NCBI GenBank assembly: GCA_029779375.1
Contig: JAKPAR010000271.1
Location: 1 to 6,409, forward strand
From: Bacillota bacterium
GTDB lineage: Bacteria; Bacillota; Clostridia; Tissierellales; Sporanaerobacteraceae
Direction: 5' to 3'
DNA length: 6,409 nucleotides
Positions 1-6,219 of the stretch are shown one piece after another; position 1 is the first letter of the stretch; each line of letters begins with the position of its first letter. The notes under the pieces were generated by a model, which was not told the origin of the DNA, did not search any database, and saw nothing but the letters and a program-made list of their open reading frames with translations. Both the position numbers and the translations under genes were made by a program.

Positions 1-448
1 TTCCTTCATTTAAATTTTTCCCACATTTTGAACATAGTCCCTTACAATCTTCACTACAAAGTGCCTTCATAGGTATAGATAAAAGAATAGTATTTACAAC
101 TAAATCTTTCAAATCTACACTCGAACCTTCATAATAGATTGCATCTTCATTATCATCGTCAAAATCTTCGGCTTGCGATTTTTCTATAAGTTTTCCTGAC
201 AAAACAGCACTTACTTCTTGAGTAAATTCTTTTAAGCAACGTGCACAATTTTCTATATATTTAAAGTGAACTTTACCGCTTGAATAGTCGCTACCTTCTA
301 CTTTGTATATATCCCCTACTACATTTATTGATTCAGTAAATATTATTTTTCTTCCATTGACTTCAATGCTATCAAGTTCAAGAATTTCATCAAAATGTAA
401 GCTTGTAGTAGTTTGGTCAAGAAACCTTGATAGATCTATATTCATCAT
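1..448 (-). CDS. yceD: YceD/DUF177 family protein (YlbN-like), 3' end cut by window edge
   Basis: The reading frame is open from 448 down to the left edge, giving 149 codons with no stop. The family is usually about 165-175 residues, so roughly the last 20 are missing. The protein begins MMNIDLSRFLDQ. Cysteines fall in two clusters: C68 and C71 (NCARC), then C131, C135, C139 and C142 (LCSEDCKGLCSKCG). This is the metal-site-like pattern typical of DUF177. Between them lies a very acidic stretch (about 94-102, EDFDDDNED). In bacteria this family normally sits directly upstream of rpmF (ribosomal protein L32) and is linked to 23S rRNA/ribosome maturation, although its exact biochemistry is unsettled. 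rpmF would be expected just beyond the left edge but is not visible. Two adjacent ATGs (446-448 and 443-445) follow the site AGAGGTGA. The second has the more usual 6-nt spacing, so the start is uncertain by one codon. The gene has its own strong promoter. Confidence 0.9.
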   Translation of the reverse strand, partial: MMNIDLSRFLDQTTTSLHFDEILELDSIEVNGRKIIFTESINVVGDIYKVEGSDYSSGKVHFKYIENCARCLKEFTQEVSAVLSGKLIEKSQAEDFDDDNEDAIYYEGSSVDLKDLVVNTILLSIPMKALCSEDCKGLCSKCGKNLNEG

Positions 449-450
449 TT

Positions 451-458
451 TCACCTCT
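451..458 (-). promoter_or_regulatory. ribosome binding site of yceD
   Basis: AGAGGTGA on the minus strand lies 2 nt before the first ATG (446-448) and 5 nt before the second (443-445). Counted from GAGGTG, the spacings are 3 and 6 nt. Spacing therefore favours the second ATG, giving MNIDLSRF. The same 10-mer, TAAGAGGTGA, precedes the patatin-like gene at 3961-3970. Confidence 0.7.
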
Positions 459-475
459 TAAATCTAACAAGTTTT

Positions 476-504
476 ATTATATAAAGGTAGAGAACATTTG
501 TCAA
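476..504 (-). promoter_or_regulatory. consensus sigma-A promoter for yceD
   Basis: On the minus strand a perfect TTGACA (499-504) is followed by a 17-nt spacer (482-498) and a perfect TATAAT (476-481). Both hexamers and the spacing match the housekeeping consensus exactly. The predicted transcription start is near 468-470, about 20 nt before the yceD start codon. The -35 box lies only 14 bp beyond the ackA stop codon, and no terminator separates the two genes, so ackA transcripts may also run into yceD. Confidence 0.85.
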
Positions 505-518
505 GAAATATATTCTAA

Positions 519-1709
519 CTAAGCTAATTCTTTGGTATCTCTTGCTATCATCAATTCTTCATTTGTTGGTACAACTAATATCTTAACTTTTGAAGAATCT
601 TTACTAACTACAGCTTCTTTTCCCCTAGTTTTATTTTTTTCGGTATCTAATTCTATATTTAACCCTTCTAAACCACTACAAACCATTTCTCTAATTTCTG
701 CTGAATTTTCTCCTATACCTGCTGTAAATACTATAGCATCAACGCCACCCATCAACATCATATAAGCCCCAATGTATTTTTTAACTCTGTTTACAAATAC
801 ATCTAATGCAAGTTTAGCTCTCTCATTTCCATTCTTGGCAGCTTCTTCTATGTCTCTAAAATCACTGCTTACTCCTGAAATTCCTAATACTCCTGATTTT
901 TTATTGAGTAGATTGTTTACTTCTTCTAATGACAATTTTTCTTTTTCCATAATAAAAGGAATTATAGCTGGATCCATATCTCCACTTCTAGTTCCCATTG
1001 CTAATCCTTCAAGAGGTGTAAATCCCATGCTTGTATCAACAGACTGCCCATTTTGAACAGCACATATACTTGCACCATTTCCTAAATGACATGTAATTAT
1101 CTTTAAATCCTTTATATCTTTCTCAAGTATTTCGGCTGTTCTTTTTGAAACATATTTGTGAGATGTTCCATGAAAACCATATTTTCTTATACCATATTTC
1201 TCATATAGTTCATATGGCAATGGATAAATATAATTAGAACTTGGCATTGTCTGATGAAATGCTGTATCAAATACGCCAACCATAGGAGTATTTGGCATCA
1301 ATTCTTTGCAAGCTTCTATTCCCATTATATTTGGTGGATTATGTAGTGGAGCTAACTCTACACATTCATTTAATGCTTTCATCACTTTATCATCAATTTT
1401 TACTGAACTAGCAAATTTTTCTCCACCATGTACAACTCTATGACCAACTGCACTTATTTCATCCATTGACTTAATAGCGCCATGCTCTGGATCAACTAAT
1501 GCATTTAGTACAAGTTCCAAAACTACTTTGTGATTAGACATGGGTTTTTCAATGATTACTTCTTCTTTGCCAGTAGTCTTATGTTTTATTCTCGAACCTT
1601 CTATTCCTATTCTTTCAGCTAAACCCTTTGCCAATACTTTTTCCTCATTCATATCTATTAGCTGATACTTTAATGAAGAACTTCCACAGTTTATAACTAA
1701 TATGTTCAT
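519..1709 (-). CDS. ackA: acetate kinase AckA
   Basis: This cytoplasmic ASKHA-fold enzyme reversibly converts acetyl phosphate and ADP to acetate and ATP, which in fermenters is the ATP-yielding step after phosphotransacetylase. The 396 residues match the full family length. Known active-site positions are all present and fall at the numbers used for the Methanosarcina thermophila enzyme: N7 in the NCGSSSLKY motif, R91 (GHRVVHGG), D148 (FDTAFH), H180 (FHGTSH), R241 (GTRSGDMDP) and E384 (PTNEELMIA). The start codon (1707-1709) is preceded by a strong GAAGGAGGT at 1718-1726. The gene is divergent from tmcAL across 131 bp and lies upstream of yceD on the same strand. No phosphotransacetylase gene (pta) is in the window, so its usual partner must be encoded elsewhere or just outside. 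Nothing suggests truncation or loss of activity. Confidence 0.98.
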   Translation of the reverse strand: MNILVINCGSSSLKYQLIDMNEEKVLAKGLAERIGIEGSRIKHKTTGKEEVIIEKPMSNHKVVLELVLNALVDPEHGAIKSMDEISAVGHRVVHGGEKFASSVKIDDKVMKALNECVELAPLHNPPNIMGIEACKELMPNTPMVGVFDTAFHQTMPSSNYIYPLPYELYEKYGIRKYGFHGTSHKYVSKRTAEILEKDIKDLKIITCHLGNGASICAVQNGQSVDTSMGFTPLEGLAMGTRSGDMDPAIIPFIMEKEKLSLEEVNNLLNKKSGVLGISGVSSDFRDIEEAAKNGNERAKLALDVFVNRVKKYIGAYMMLMGGVDAIVFTAGIGENSAEIREMVCSGLEGLNIELDTEKNKTRGKEAVVSKDSSKVKILVVPTNEELMIARDTKELA

Positions 1710-1717
1710 TTAATTAT

Positions 1718-1726
1718 ACCTCCTTC
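1718..1726 (-). promoter_or_regulatory. strong ribosome binding site of ackA
   Basis: GAAGGAGGT on the minus strand is a near-perfect Shine-Dalgarno sequence, 8 nt before the ATG at 1707-1709. It fixes the ackA start and fits high expression of a central fermentation enzyme. Confidence 0.85.
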
Positions 1727-1748
1727 TTTTGTTTAAATATCACTATAA

Positions 1749-1777
1749 ATCATATTATAATTATATTAAAAAATCAA
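1749..1777 (-). promoter_or_regulatory. sigma-A-type promoter for ackA
   Basis: On the minus strand TTGATT (1772-1777) and TATGAT (1749-1754) are separated by exactly 17 nt (1755-1771). This is two mismatches from consensus in the -35 box and one in the -10. The predicted transcript start near 1742 leaves a leader of about 32 nt that includes the strong ribosome binding site. The -35 box overlaps the place where the tmcAL -35 would lie on the other strand, so the two promoters are back to back. Confidence 0.6.
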
Positions 1778-1792
1778 CTAGTATAAATTTTG

Positions 1793-1801
1793 TGTTATAA
1801 T
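1793..1801 (+). promoter_or_regulatory. extended -10 promoter element for tmcAL
   Basis: TGT followed by TATAAT (1796-1801) forms a TGn-extended -10 on the plus strand, 39 nt before the tmcAL start. The matching -35 position (about 1773-1778, ATCAAC) is a poor match to TTGACA. That is common for extended -10 promoters and suggests weaker expression than ackA. Confidence 0.5.
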
Positions 1802-1829
1802 TAAATAAAATATACCCCAAAAATAACAT

Positions 1830-1834
1830 GGAGG
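1830..1834 (+). promoter_or_regulatory. ribosome binding site of tmcAL
   Basis: GGAGG lies 6 nt before the ATG at 1841 and supports that start. The first base of this site is the G of an upstream ATG (1828-1830), which has no ribosome binding site of its own. Confidence 0.8.
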
Positions 1835-1840
1835 AAATCA

Positions 1841-3088
1841 ATGAAAGTTGTTGGTTTAATTACTGAATACAATCCTTTTCACTATGGCCATTTATACCAT
1901 TTGCAAAAATCAAAAGAAATTACAAATTCTGATTTCTCAATAGCCATAATGAGCGGCTCTTTTGTTCAAAGAGGCGAACCTTCCATTGTAGATAAATGGA
2001 CAAAAGCAAAAATGGCTATAGACAATGGAATAGACTTGGTATTGGAATTACCTACTATATATGCAGTACAAAGTGCAGAATTGTTTGCTTATGGTGGTAT
2101 AAGACTTTTAGATAGCTTGAATATTGTAGATTATTTTTGTTTTGGGAGTGAAGAAGGAAATATAGAACCTTTAAAAAAAATCGCGGAAATTTTAGTAGAT
2201 GAGCCTAAAGATTTTAGGGTAAAACTTAAATATTATTTAGATAAGGGCAATTCATTTCCTATTGCCAGAAGCATGGCTATTGACGAATATTTTAAAAATG
2301 ATATTAATCTAAATTTTAATCCAATGTCCATAATGAATTCTCCAAACAACATATTGGGAATAGAATATTTAAAGGCTCTTTACAAATACAACATTGACAT
2401 ATTACCTATAACAATTAAAAGAATTGGTAGTGAATATAAAGAAGAACAATTAAACAATAAAGTAGCAAGTGCTACTGCCATAAGAAAAAAAGCATTAAAT
2501 CACAATTTAATCGATTTACAAAACTATATTCCTCCTAACACTTATAATCATCTTGTAAAATATCTATCTCAATATGGTTCTCTAAATACTTTAGAAAACT
2601 ATTCCCAAATACTTCTATATCTTTTAAGAACTACTGATAAAAACCATTTGTCGAAAATAATGGATGTAGAAGATGGATTAGAAAACAGATTTATACAATA
2701 TAGTTTTAAATATAGCGACATAAAGCAAATAACTAATACTATAATTACAAAAAGGTATACAAGAACAAGAATTCAAAGAATACTTACCCATTTAATGCTA
2801 AAATTAGATAAACCCACTTTTTTAAAGCTAAACAATGTGTATCCAAAATATATAAGAGTTCTAGGTATGAATGAAAGTGGTATGAAATTGTTAAAAGAAA
2901 TAAAAAAGAATACATCAATTCCTATTATAAATAAATTTAGTGATTATAAAAAATATGATGATTCTATGTTAGAAGAAATGATTCACTATGATAAATTGTC
3001 TACAGATTTATTCTTTCTAGGATTAAAAAATACAGCATACAGATTTGGAAATAAAGACTTTACTACATCCCCATATATAAAAAAATAG
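1841..3088 (+). CDS. tmcAL: tRNA(Met) cytidine acetate ligase TmcAL (YlbM, DUF795)
   Basis: TmcAL uses free acetate and ATP to make acetyl-adenylate and transfers the acetyl group to the wobble cytidine (C34) of elongator tRNA(Met), forming N4-acetylcytidine. This cytoplasmic enzyme helps the CAU anticodon read AUG accurately. The 415-residue length suits the family (about 390-430). The N-terminal nucleotidyltransferase-like fold is clear: GLITEYNPFHYGHLYH, with the HxGH signature at H14-H17, then the family block MSGSFVQRGEPSIVDKW (37-53) and GIDLVLELP (63-71). Further family signatures are NSPNNILGIEYLKAL (166-180) and the SATAIRK motif (210-216), which resembles the second ATP-binding motif of this superfamily. 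The C-terminal half is lysine-rich and is probably the tRNA-binding part. The start follows GGAGG at 1830-1834 with 6-nt spacing. The gene faces away from ackA and converges on the patatin-like gene. Confidence 0.95.
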   Translation: MKVVGLITEYNPFHYGHLYHLQKSKEITNSDFSIAIMSGSFVQRGEPSIVDKWTKAKMAIDNGIDLVLELPTIYAVQSAELFAYGGIRLLDSLNIVDYFCFGSEEGNIEPLKKIAEILVDEPKDFRVKLKYYLDKGNSFPIARSMAIDEYFKNDINLNFNPMSIMNSPNNILGIEYLKALYKYNIDILPITIKRIGSEYKEEQLNNKVASATAIRKKALNHNLIDLQNYIPPNTYNHLVKYLSQYGSLNTLENYSQILLYLLRTTDKNHLSKIMDVEDGLENRFIQYSFKYSDIKQITNTIITKRYTRTRIQRILTHLMLKLDKPTFLKLNNVYPKYIRVLGMNESGMKLLKEIKKNTSIPIINKFSDYKKYDDSMLEEMIHYDKLSTDLFFLGLKNTAYRFGNKDFTTSPYIKK

Positions 3089-3137
3089 TCCAATGGAAAC
3101 ATTTAAAATTAAAGTGAACTAAAACTTTCCATAGAAT

Positions 3138-3178
3138 AAAAAACTCAAGGATAATTAATAACTCCCTGAGTTTTTTTT
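3138..3178. terminator. bidirectional Rho-independent terminator between tmcAL and the patatin-like gene
   Basis: Left arm AAAAAACTCAAGG (3138-3150) pairs with right arm CCCTGAGTTTTTT (3164-3176) across a 13-nt loop. On the plus strand the stem has one A-C mismatch (3148/3166) and ends in eight T (3171-3178), terminating tmcAL. On the minus strand the same pair becomes a G-U wobble, so the stem is continuous, and it ends in six T (complement of 3138-3143), terminating the patatin-like gene. The minus-strand stop codon (3155-3157) lies in the loop, and the right arm encodes the last residues of that protein. Confidence 0.8.
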
Positions 3179-3955
3179 CATATAATTATCTATAGTATTT
3201 TTAATTTCATCCATTTTTTCTATAGTAGCTTTATATCCAATTTCAACACACTCATCTACTCGCTCAAATTCTGAAGAATCTATATGAGAAAGTTGAGGTT
3301 CTATCATTACATCAGCATATATTTTATCTAATTCAACTATTTTTTTAGCCATAACATCCATAGATTGTTGAATGATATCAAAAACCTGAAATATTCTACT
3401 CTGATAGCTACTAAATCCTACATCTACTGCAATAACAACATCAGCACCTGCATCTTTTAAAACAGAAATAGGGACTCTATCTACAACTCCCCCATCTACC
3501 AGTGTCTTATTGTTATAAACTACAGGTTCAAAAAAACCAGGAATTGATATACTTGATCTGATAGCTTTATATATTGGTCCTGTAGTAAATACAACTTCTT
3601 CTGCATTTTGTAAATCTGTGGCAACAATAACTACTTTTTTATCTAGATCTTCAATATTTTTTCCTCCAGTAATAATCTTTAATATTTCTTCTATCTTTTC
3701 ACCTTTTAAAATTCCTGTCTTAGGAATAGTAAAATCCATCCAAATTTTTTTATCTATCTGGATAGCTAAATTCTTTATCATTTCTGGAGCAATCCCGCAA
3801 CAATACAGTCCCCCAATTAAAGCACCTGCACTGCTACCAGAAACCATGTCTACAAAAATATCATTTTCTTCAAGAGCTTTTAATACACCAATATGTGCAA
3901 AACCCCTAGCAGCACCAGAGCCTAAAGCTATACCAATTTTAGGTTCATTGTTCAT
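3155..3955 (-). CDS. patatin-like phospholipase / serine hydrolase (YlbK/RssA type)
   Basis: The predicted product is a 266-residue single-domain patatin-fold hydrolase with a Ser-Asp dyad, expected to cleave acyl esters such as phospholipids. The substrate is unknown. Visible motifs, in order, are the glycine-rich oxyanion loop with arginine, GSGAARGFAH (12-21); the nucleophile elbow GSSAG (40-44) with Ser42; and the aspartate motif DGG (154-156) with catalytic Asp154. The short central part and the position between ylbJ and tmcAL match B. subtilis YlbK and E. coli RssA. No signal peptide or membrane segment is seen, so it is probably cytoplasmic or membrane-peripheral. The frame extends upstream to a GTG at 3962-3964, but that GTG is inside the ribosome binding site AGAGGTGA, so the ATG at 3953-3955 (MNNEPKIGIAL) is the better start. 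The last seven codons (KKNSGSY) form one arm of the terminator stem. Confidence 0.9.
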   Translation of the reverse strand: MNNEPKIGIALGSGAARGFAHIGVLKALEENDIFVDMVSGSSAGALIGGLYCCGIAPEMIKNLAIQIDKKIWMDFTIPKTGILKGEKIEEILKIITGGKNIEDLDKKVVIVATDLQNAEEVVFTTGPIYKAIRSSISIPGFFEPVVYNNKTLVDGGVVDRVPISVLKDAGADVVIAVDVGFSSYQSRIFQVFDIIQQSMDVMAKKIVELDKIYADVMIEPQLSHIDSSEFERVDECVEIGYKATIEKMDEIKNTIDNYMKKNSGSY

Positions 3956-3960
3956 AAAAA

Positions 3961-3968
3961 TCACCTCT
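3961..3968 (-). promoter_or_regulatory. ribosome binding site that decides the patatin-like gene start
   Basis: AGAGGTGA on the minus strand lies 5 nt before the ATG at 3953-3955. The upstream in-frame GTG (3962-3964) is part of this site and so cannot use it. The true product is therefore three residues shorter than the longest frame. Confidence 0.8.
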
Positions 3969-3984
3969 TAGATACATTATCTAA
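3968..3984. repeat. perfect 7+3+7 inverted repeat between the patatin-like gene and ylbJ
   Basis: TTAGATA-CAT-TATCTAA is a perfect dyad of 7-bp arms around a 3-bp centre. One end touches the ribosome binding site of the patatin-like gene, and the other is 6 bp from the candidate -35 of ylbJ. It could be a repressor operator serving both divergent genes, or an RNA hairpin next to the patatin ribosome binding site. No T-run follows on either strand, so it is not a terminator. The AT-rich background makes a chance origin possible. Confidence 0.5.
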
Positions 3985-3989
3985 AAAAA

Positions 3990-4018
3990 TCATATTGCTA
4001 AGTTCAATTAAATATAAA
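3990..4018 (+). promoter_or_regulatory. candidate sigma-E-like promoter for ylbJ
   Basis: TCATATT (3990-3996) fits the B. subtilis sigma-E -35 consensus KMATATT. After 14 nt comes AATATAAA (4011-4018), a partial match to the -10 consensus CATACAHT. The predicted start near 4025 gives a short leader just before the ribosome binding site. Sigma-E control is known for ylbJ in Bacillus. The -10 match is imperfect and the DNA is AT-rich, so this is tentative. Confidence 0.35.
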
Positions 4019-4031
4019 TATATAAAAAGAT

Positions 4032-4037
4032 GGAGGT
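4032..4037 (+). promoter_or_regulatory. ribosome binding site that decides the ylbJ start
   Basis: GGAGGT lies 10 nt before the ATG at 4048. The longest frame would begin at the ATG at 4030-4032, whose G is the first base of this site and which has no upstream Shine-Dalgarno sequence. The start at 4048 is therefore preferred despite slightly long spacing. Confidence 0.75.
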
Positions 4038-4047
4038 ATCTTCAAAT

Positions 4048-5265
4048 ATGCGAACTAAAAAAAATAATATTTCAAATATAATATATATGCTAACTAGCTT
4101 GTTTATATTGTATAATATAATAGCACACCCTCAAAATTGTATAAAAGCAGCTTCAAGAGGCATATTGACATGGATAAATGTCGTAGTTCCATCACTCTTT
4201 CCTTTTCTAATTATTTCCGAATTGCTTATAGGCTTAGGTTTTGTAGACTTTTTAGGCATATTGTTAGAACCTATTATGATTCCTATATTTAATGTTTCTG
4301 GAAAAGGTGCCTTCCCCTTAGCTATGAGTATAACCTCTGGTTATCCCGTTGGTGTAAAACTTGTAACACAATTGAGAAAAGATAAAAAAATATCAAAATT
4401 TGAAGCTCAAAGGCTCCTTTCCTTTTCAAGTACTTCAGGGCCTCTATTCATGATTGGTGCCATATCTACAGGTATGCTAAACAACCCACTAATAAGTCCA
4501 CTAATAGTATATCCACATTATTTGGGTGCAATTGCAGTCGGCATACTATTTAGATTCTACAAGATGAAAAATGAAAAAATAAATCCCTCATCAAATAAAA
4601 ATATCCTTAAAAATGCTTTTAAGAAACTTTTTCAAGCAAAAAATAAAGATAACAGGAACCTTGGAAAAATGCTATCTGATGGAGTTGTAAATGGAGTCTC
4701 TTCCATGGTCATAGTTGGCGGTTTCATTGTGTTTTATTCCGTACTAGTAGAAATACTAGATATATCAAATTTCTTTAACATTCTTACTAAAATTTTCAAT
4801 ATTGTACTTCCTTTAAACTTAAATCCAAAAGTGACAAAAGGTTTACTTACAGGTATGCTTGAAATAACTATGGGCTGCAAAGAGATTGCAGAATTAACTG
4901 GAGTATCCCTTTTGTTTAAAACAGTCACAATAAATTTTTTAATCGGATGGAGTGGATTTTCTGTACATAGCCAAGCCATAAGTTTTATAAGTAACACAGA
5001 CTTAAATAGCAAATTGTATATATTTTCAAAATTGCTACATGGCTTATTTTCAGCGGCTTTTTCATACCTATTATATAATTTAAAGTATAAAAATATAGTG
5101 TATACTTCTTTTAACTTTAAAACAGATTATTTAGAAATAATAACTTTTTCAAAATGGTTAAGCACTATAAAAATATCACTTCAATTAGGATTCTATATAC
5201 TAATTTTTGTTTTACTGTATGGATTCATAATAAGTTCAATAAACAATATAATATTAAATAAATAG
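4048..5265 (+). CDS. ylbJ: sporulation integral membrane protein YlbJ (SpoVV)
   Basis: This 405-residue polytopic membrane protein is close in length to B. subtilis YlbJ (about 408). It has a nucleoside-recognition/Gate-type fold. In B. subtilis the protein, renamed SpoVV, is made in the mother cell under sigma-E, sits in the outer forespore membrane, and is needed to move dipicolinic acid toward the forespore before SpoVA takes over. By eye, hydrophobic segments lie near residues 9-26, 41-65, 66-82, 124-144, 148-171, 216-240, 287-312, 326-344 and 378-398. A basic loop (about 172-205) separates two halves. Polar signatures inside the membrane regions are SGYPVG (97-102), STSGPLFMIG (128-137), LEITMGCKE (271-279) and WSGFSVHSQ (301-309), typical of Gate halves. 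It is divergent from the patatin-like gene and ends 3 bp from the convergent coiled-coil gene. Its presence implies an endospore former. Confidence 0.92.
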   Translation: MRTKKNNISNIIYMLTSLFILYNIIAHPQNCIKAASRGILTWINVVVPSLFPFLIISELLIGLGFVDFLGILLEPIMIPIFNVSGKGAFPLAMSITSGYPVGVKLVTQLRKDKKISKFEAQRLLSFSSTSGPLFMIGAISTGMLNNPLISPLIVYPHYLGAIAVGILFRFYKMKNEKINPSSNKNILKNAFKKLFQAKNKDNRNLGKMLSDGVVNGVSSMVIVGGFIVFYSVLVEILDISNFFNILTKIFNIVLPLNLNPKVTKGLLTGMLEITMGCKEIAELTGVSLLFKTVTINFLIGWSGFSVHSQAISFISNTDLNSKLYIFSKLLHGLFSAAFSYLLYNLKYKNIVYTSFNFKTDYLEIITFSKWLSTIKISLQLGFYILIFVLLYGFIISSINNIILNK

Positions 5266-5268
5266 ATA

Positions 5269-5715
5269 TTATTTCATTCCTCGCAATTCTTGCCTATTTT
5301 TATCTAATATATCAATCAGATCTTTTAGATTTAATTGAGTCTCTGTCAAAATACTATCTGCATACTCTACTGCCCCTAGTCTTATTTCTTTTGCATTTGT
5401 TTGAGCCTTTGACAGTATTTCTTCTGCTCTTTCCTTGGCTTTTTTAGTGACCTCATCTTTTTCTATAAGCTCCTCAAGATGAGATTGTGCTTCTCCAACA
5501 ATTGTATCTGCTTCTTTTTGTGCTTCTGCAAGTATTCTTTGTCTTTCTTCCTTTACCCAACTAGCTTGTTTCAACTCATCTGGCAATTGTATCCGTATCT
5601 CTTTAATAATCTCTAATATTTCTTCCTTATCTACCATGACTTTGCAAGAAAAAGGTACTGACGAACTGTCCTCAACAATATCCTCTAATTCATCAATCAA
5701 TTCCAATACATCCAT
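5269..5715 (-). CDS. conserved coiled-coil protein of unknown function downstream of coaD
   Basis: I cannot assign a function. The 148 residues fall into a short acidic N-terminus ([19 protein letters not shown]), a segment around 20-50 with a single cysteine (C24) and KEEILEIIKEIRIQLPDELKQ, and a long charged Ala/Glu/Lys-rich helix from about 50 to 145 (for example QRILAEAQKEADTIVGEAQ) that should form a coiled coil. Such helices resemble the stalks of ATP synthase subunit b, V-type subunit H and DivIVA proteins, so automatic names of that kind are likely. There is no membrane anchor, signal peptide or ATPase motif. Its ATG shares one base with the coaD stop (TAATG), so translation is probably coupled. 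A purine-rich AAGAGGGGG 12 nt upstream lies inside coaD. Linkage to coaD and rsmD suggests a housekeeping or cell-envelope role, but this is inference. Confidence 0.8.
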   Translation of the reverse strand: MDVLELIDELEDIVEDSSSVPFSCKVMVDKEEILEIIKEIRIQLPDELKQASWVKEERQRILAEAQKEADTIVGEAQSHLEELIEKDEVTKKAKERAEEILSKAQTNAKEIRLGAVEYADSILTETQLNLKDLIDILDKNRQELRGMK

Positions 5716-6203
5716 TATTTGCCCTGACCCCCTCTTAACTTTTCTTTTAAAGCTTTTTCAACTACATTAGGAACCAAACAAGAAACATCCCCATCAAACA
5801 TTGCAACTTCTTTTACTATACTAGAACTTAAATATGCATACTCACCACTTGAAACCATAAATAAAGTTTCAATATCCCCATACAGTTTTTTGTTAACTAA
5901 TGCCATTTGCATCTCATACTCAAAATCTGAAACTGCCCTTAATCCTCTAACCATAGTAGTAACATTTCTTTCTTTAGCATAATCTATAAGAAGACCAGAA
6001 AAATCGTCGATTTCTACATTGTCATATTTTTCAACTGCTTTTTTCAACAATTCTGTTCGTTCTTCTACTGTAAATAAAGTTTTTTTTGAAGAATTATTTA
6101 ATATTGCAACGATGACTTTATCAAATTTTTTTGAGCATCTTTTAATTATATCTAAATGTCCATTTGTTACAGGATCAAAGCTTCCTGGATATATTACTAT
6201 CAT
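5715..6203 (-). CDS. coaD: phosphopantetheine adenylyltransferase CoaD
   Basis: CoaD transfers AMP from ATP to 4'-phosphopantetheine, giving dephospho-CoA, the penultimate step of coenzyme A synthesis in the cytoplasm. The active enzyme is usually a hexamer. The 162 residues are full family length. Motifs are [10 protein letters not shown] (7-16) with the nucleotidyltransferase TxGH signature at T13-H16, K41 in the SSKKTLF segment, [13 protein letters not shown] (85-97) with R86 and R89, and YLSSSIVKE (124-132), the family's conserved C-terminal ISSS-type nucleotide-binding block. The start is supported by GAGGAGGT at 6210-6217. The gene lies 16 nt downstream of rsmD on the same strand, the classic rsmD-coaD pair of many bacteria, and overlaps the next gene by one base, so the three are probably one transcript. 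Confidence 0.97.
   Translation of the reverse strand: MIVIYPGSFDPVTNGHLDIIKRCSKKFDKVIVAILNNSSKKTLFTVEERTELLKKAVEKYDNVEIDDFSGLLIDYAKERNVTTMVRGLRAVSDFEYEMQMALVNKKLYGDIETLFMVSSGEYAYLSSSIVKEVAMFDGDVSCLVPNVVEKALKEKLRGGQGK
5728..5736 (-). promoter_or_regulatory. ribosome binding site of the coiled-coil gene, inside coaD
   Basis: AAGAGGGGG on the minus strand is 12 nt before the ATG at 5713-5715. The same bases encode the coaD residues around R157-G159. The spacing is longer than ideal, which fits re-initiation by ribosomes ending coaD at the overlapping TAATG. Confidence 0.5.
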
Positions 6204-6209
6204 GAATTT

Positions 6210-6217
6210 ACCTCCTC
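6210..6217 (-). promoter_or_regulatory. ribosome binding site of coaD
   Basis: GAGGAGGT on the minus strand is 6 nt before the ATG at 6201-6203, in the 16-nt gap after the rsmD stop codon. It fixes the coaD start. Confidence 0.85.
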
Positions 6218-6219
6218 AA

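Noticed and set aside
532..1056. Two plus-strand open frames (532-765 and 772-1056) opposite ackA
   Set aside because: They lie antisense to the intact ackA gene, have no ribosome binding site, and their sequences are low-complexity Ser/Phe/Ile-rich as expected of an antisense frame.
1710..1840. Possible riboswitch or leader RNA in the ackA/tmcAL gap
   Set aside because: The predicted leaders are only about 30-35 nt, too short for a known riboswitch, and no conserved hairpin is visible.
3093..3132. Inverted repeat ATGGAAA (3093-3099) / TTTCCAT (3126-3132) after tmcAL
   Set aside because: The 7-bp arms are separated by 26 nt and no T-run follows. The better terminator lies immediately downstream at 3138-3178.
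3618..3971. Plus-strand open frame of 117 codons opposite the patatin-like gene
   Set aside because: It is a mirror frame of the well-supported patatin gene, with no family signature and no ribosome binding site.
4734..5012. Minus-strand open frame of 92 codons inside ylbJ
   Set aside because: It is antisense to a conserved membrane protein gene, has no Shine-Dalgarno site and shows no recognisable motif.
5248..5274. AT-only hairpins at the ylbJ / coiled-coil gene junction
   Set aside because: Stems of 6-7 A/T pairs are unstable and expected by chance in DNA this AT-rich. They also lack a T tail on either strand.
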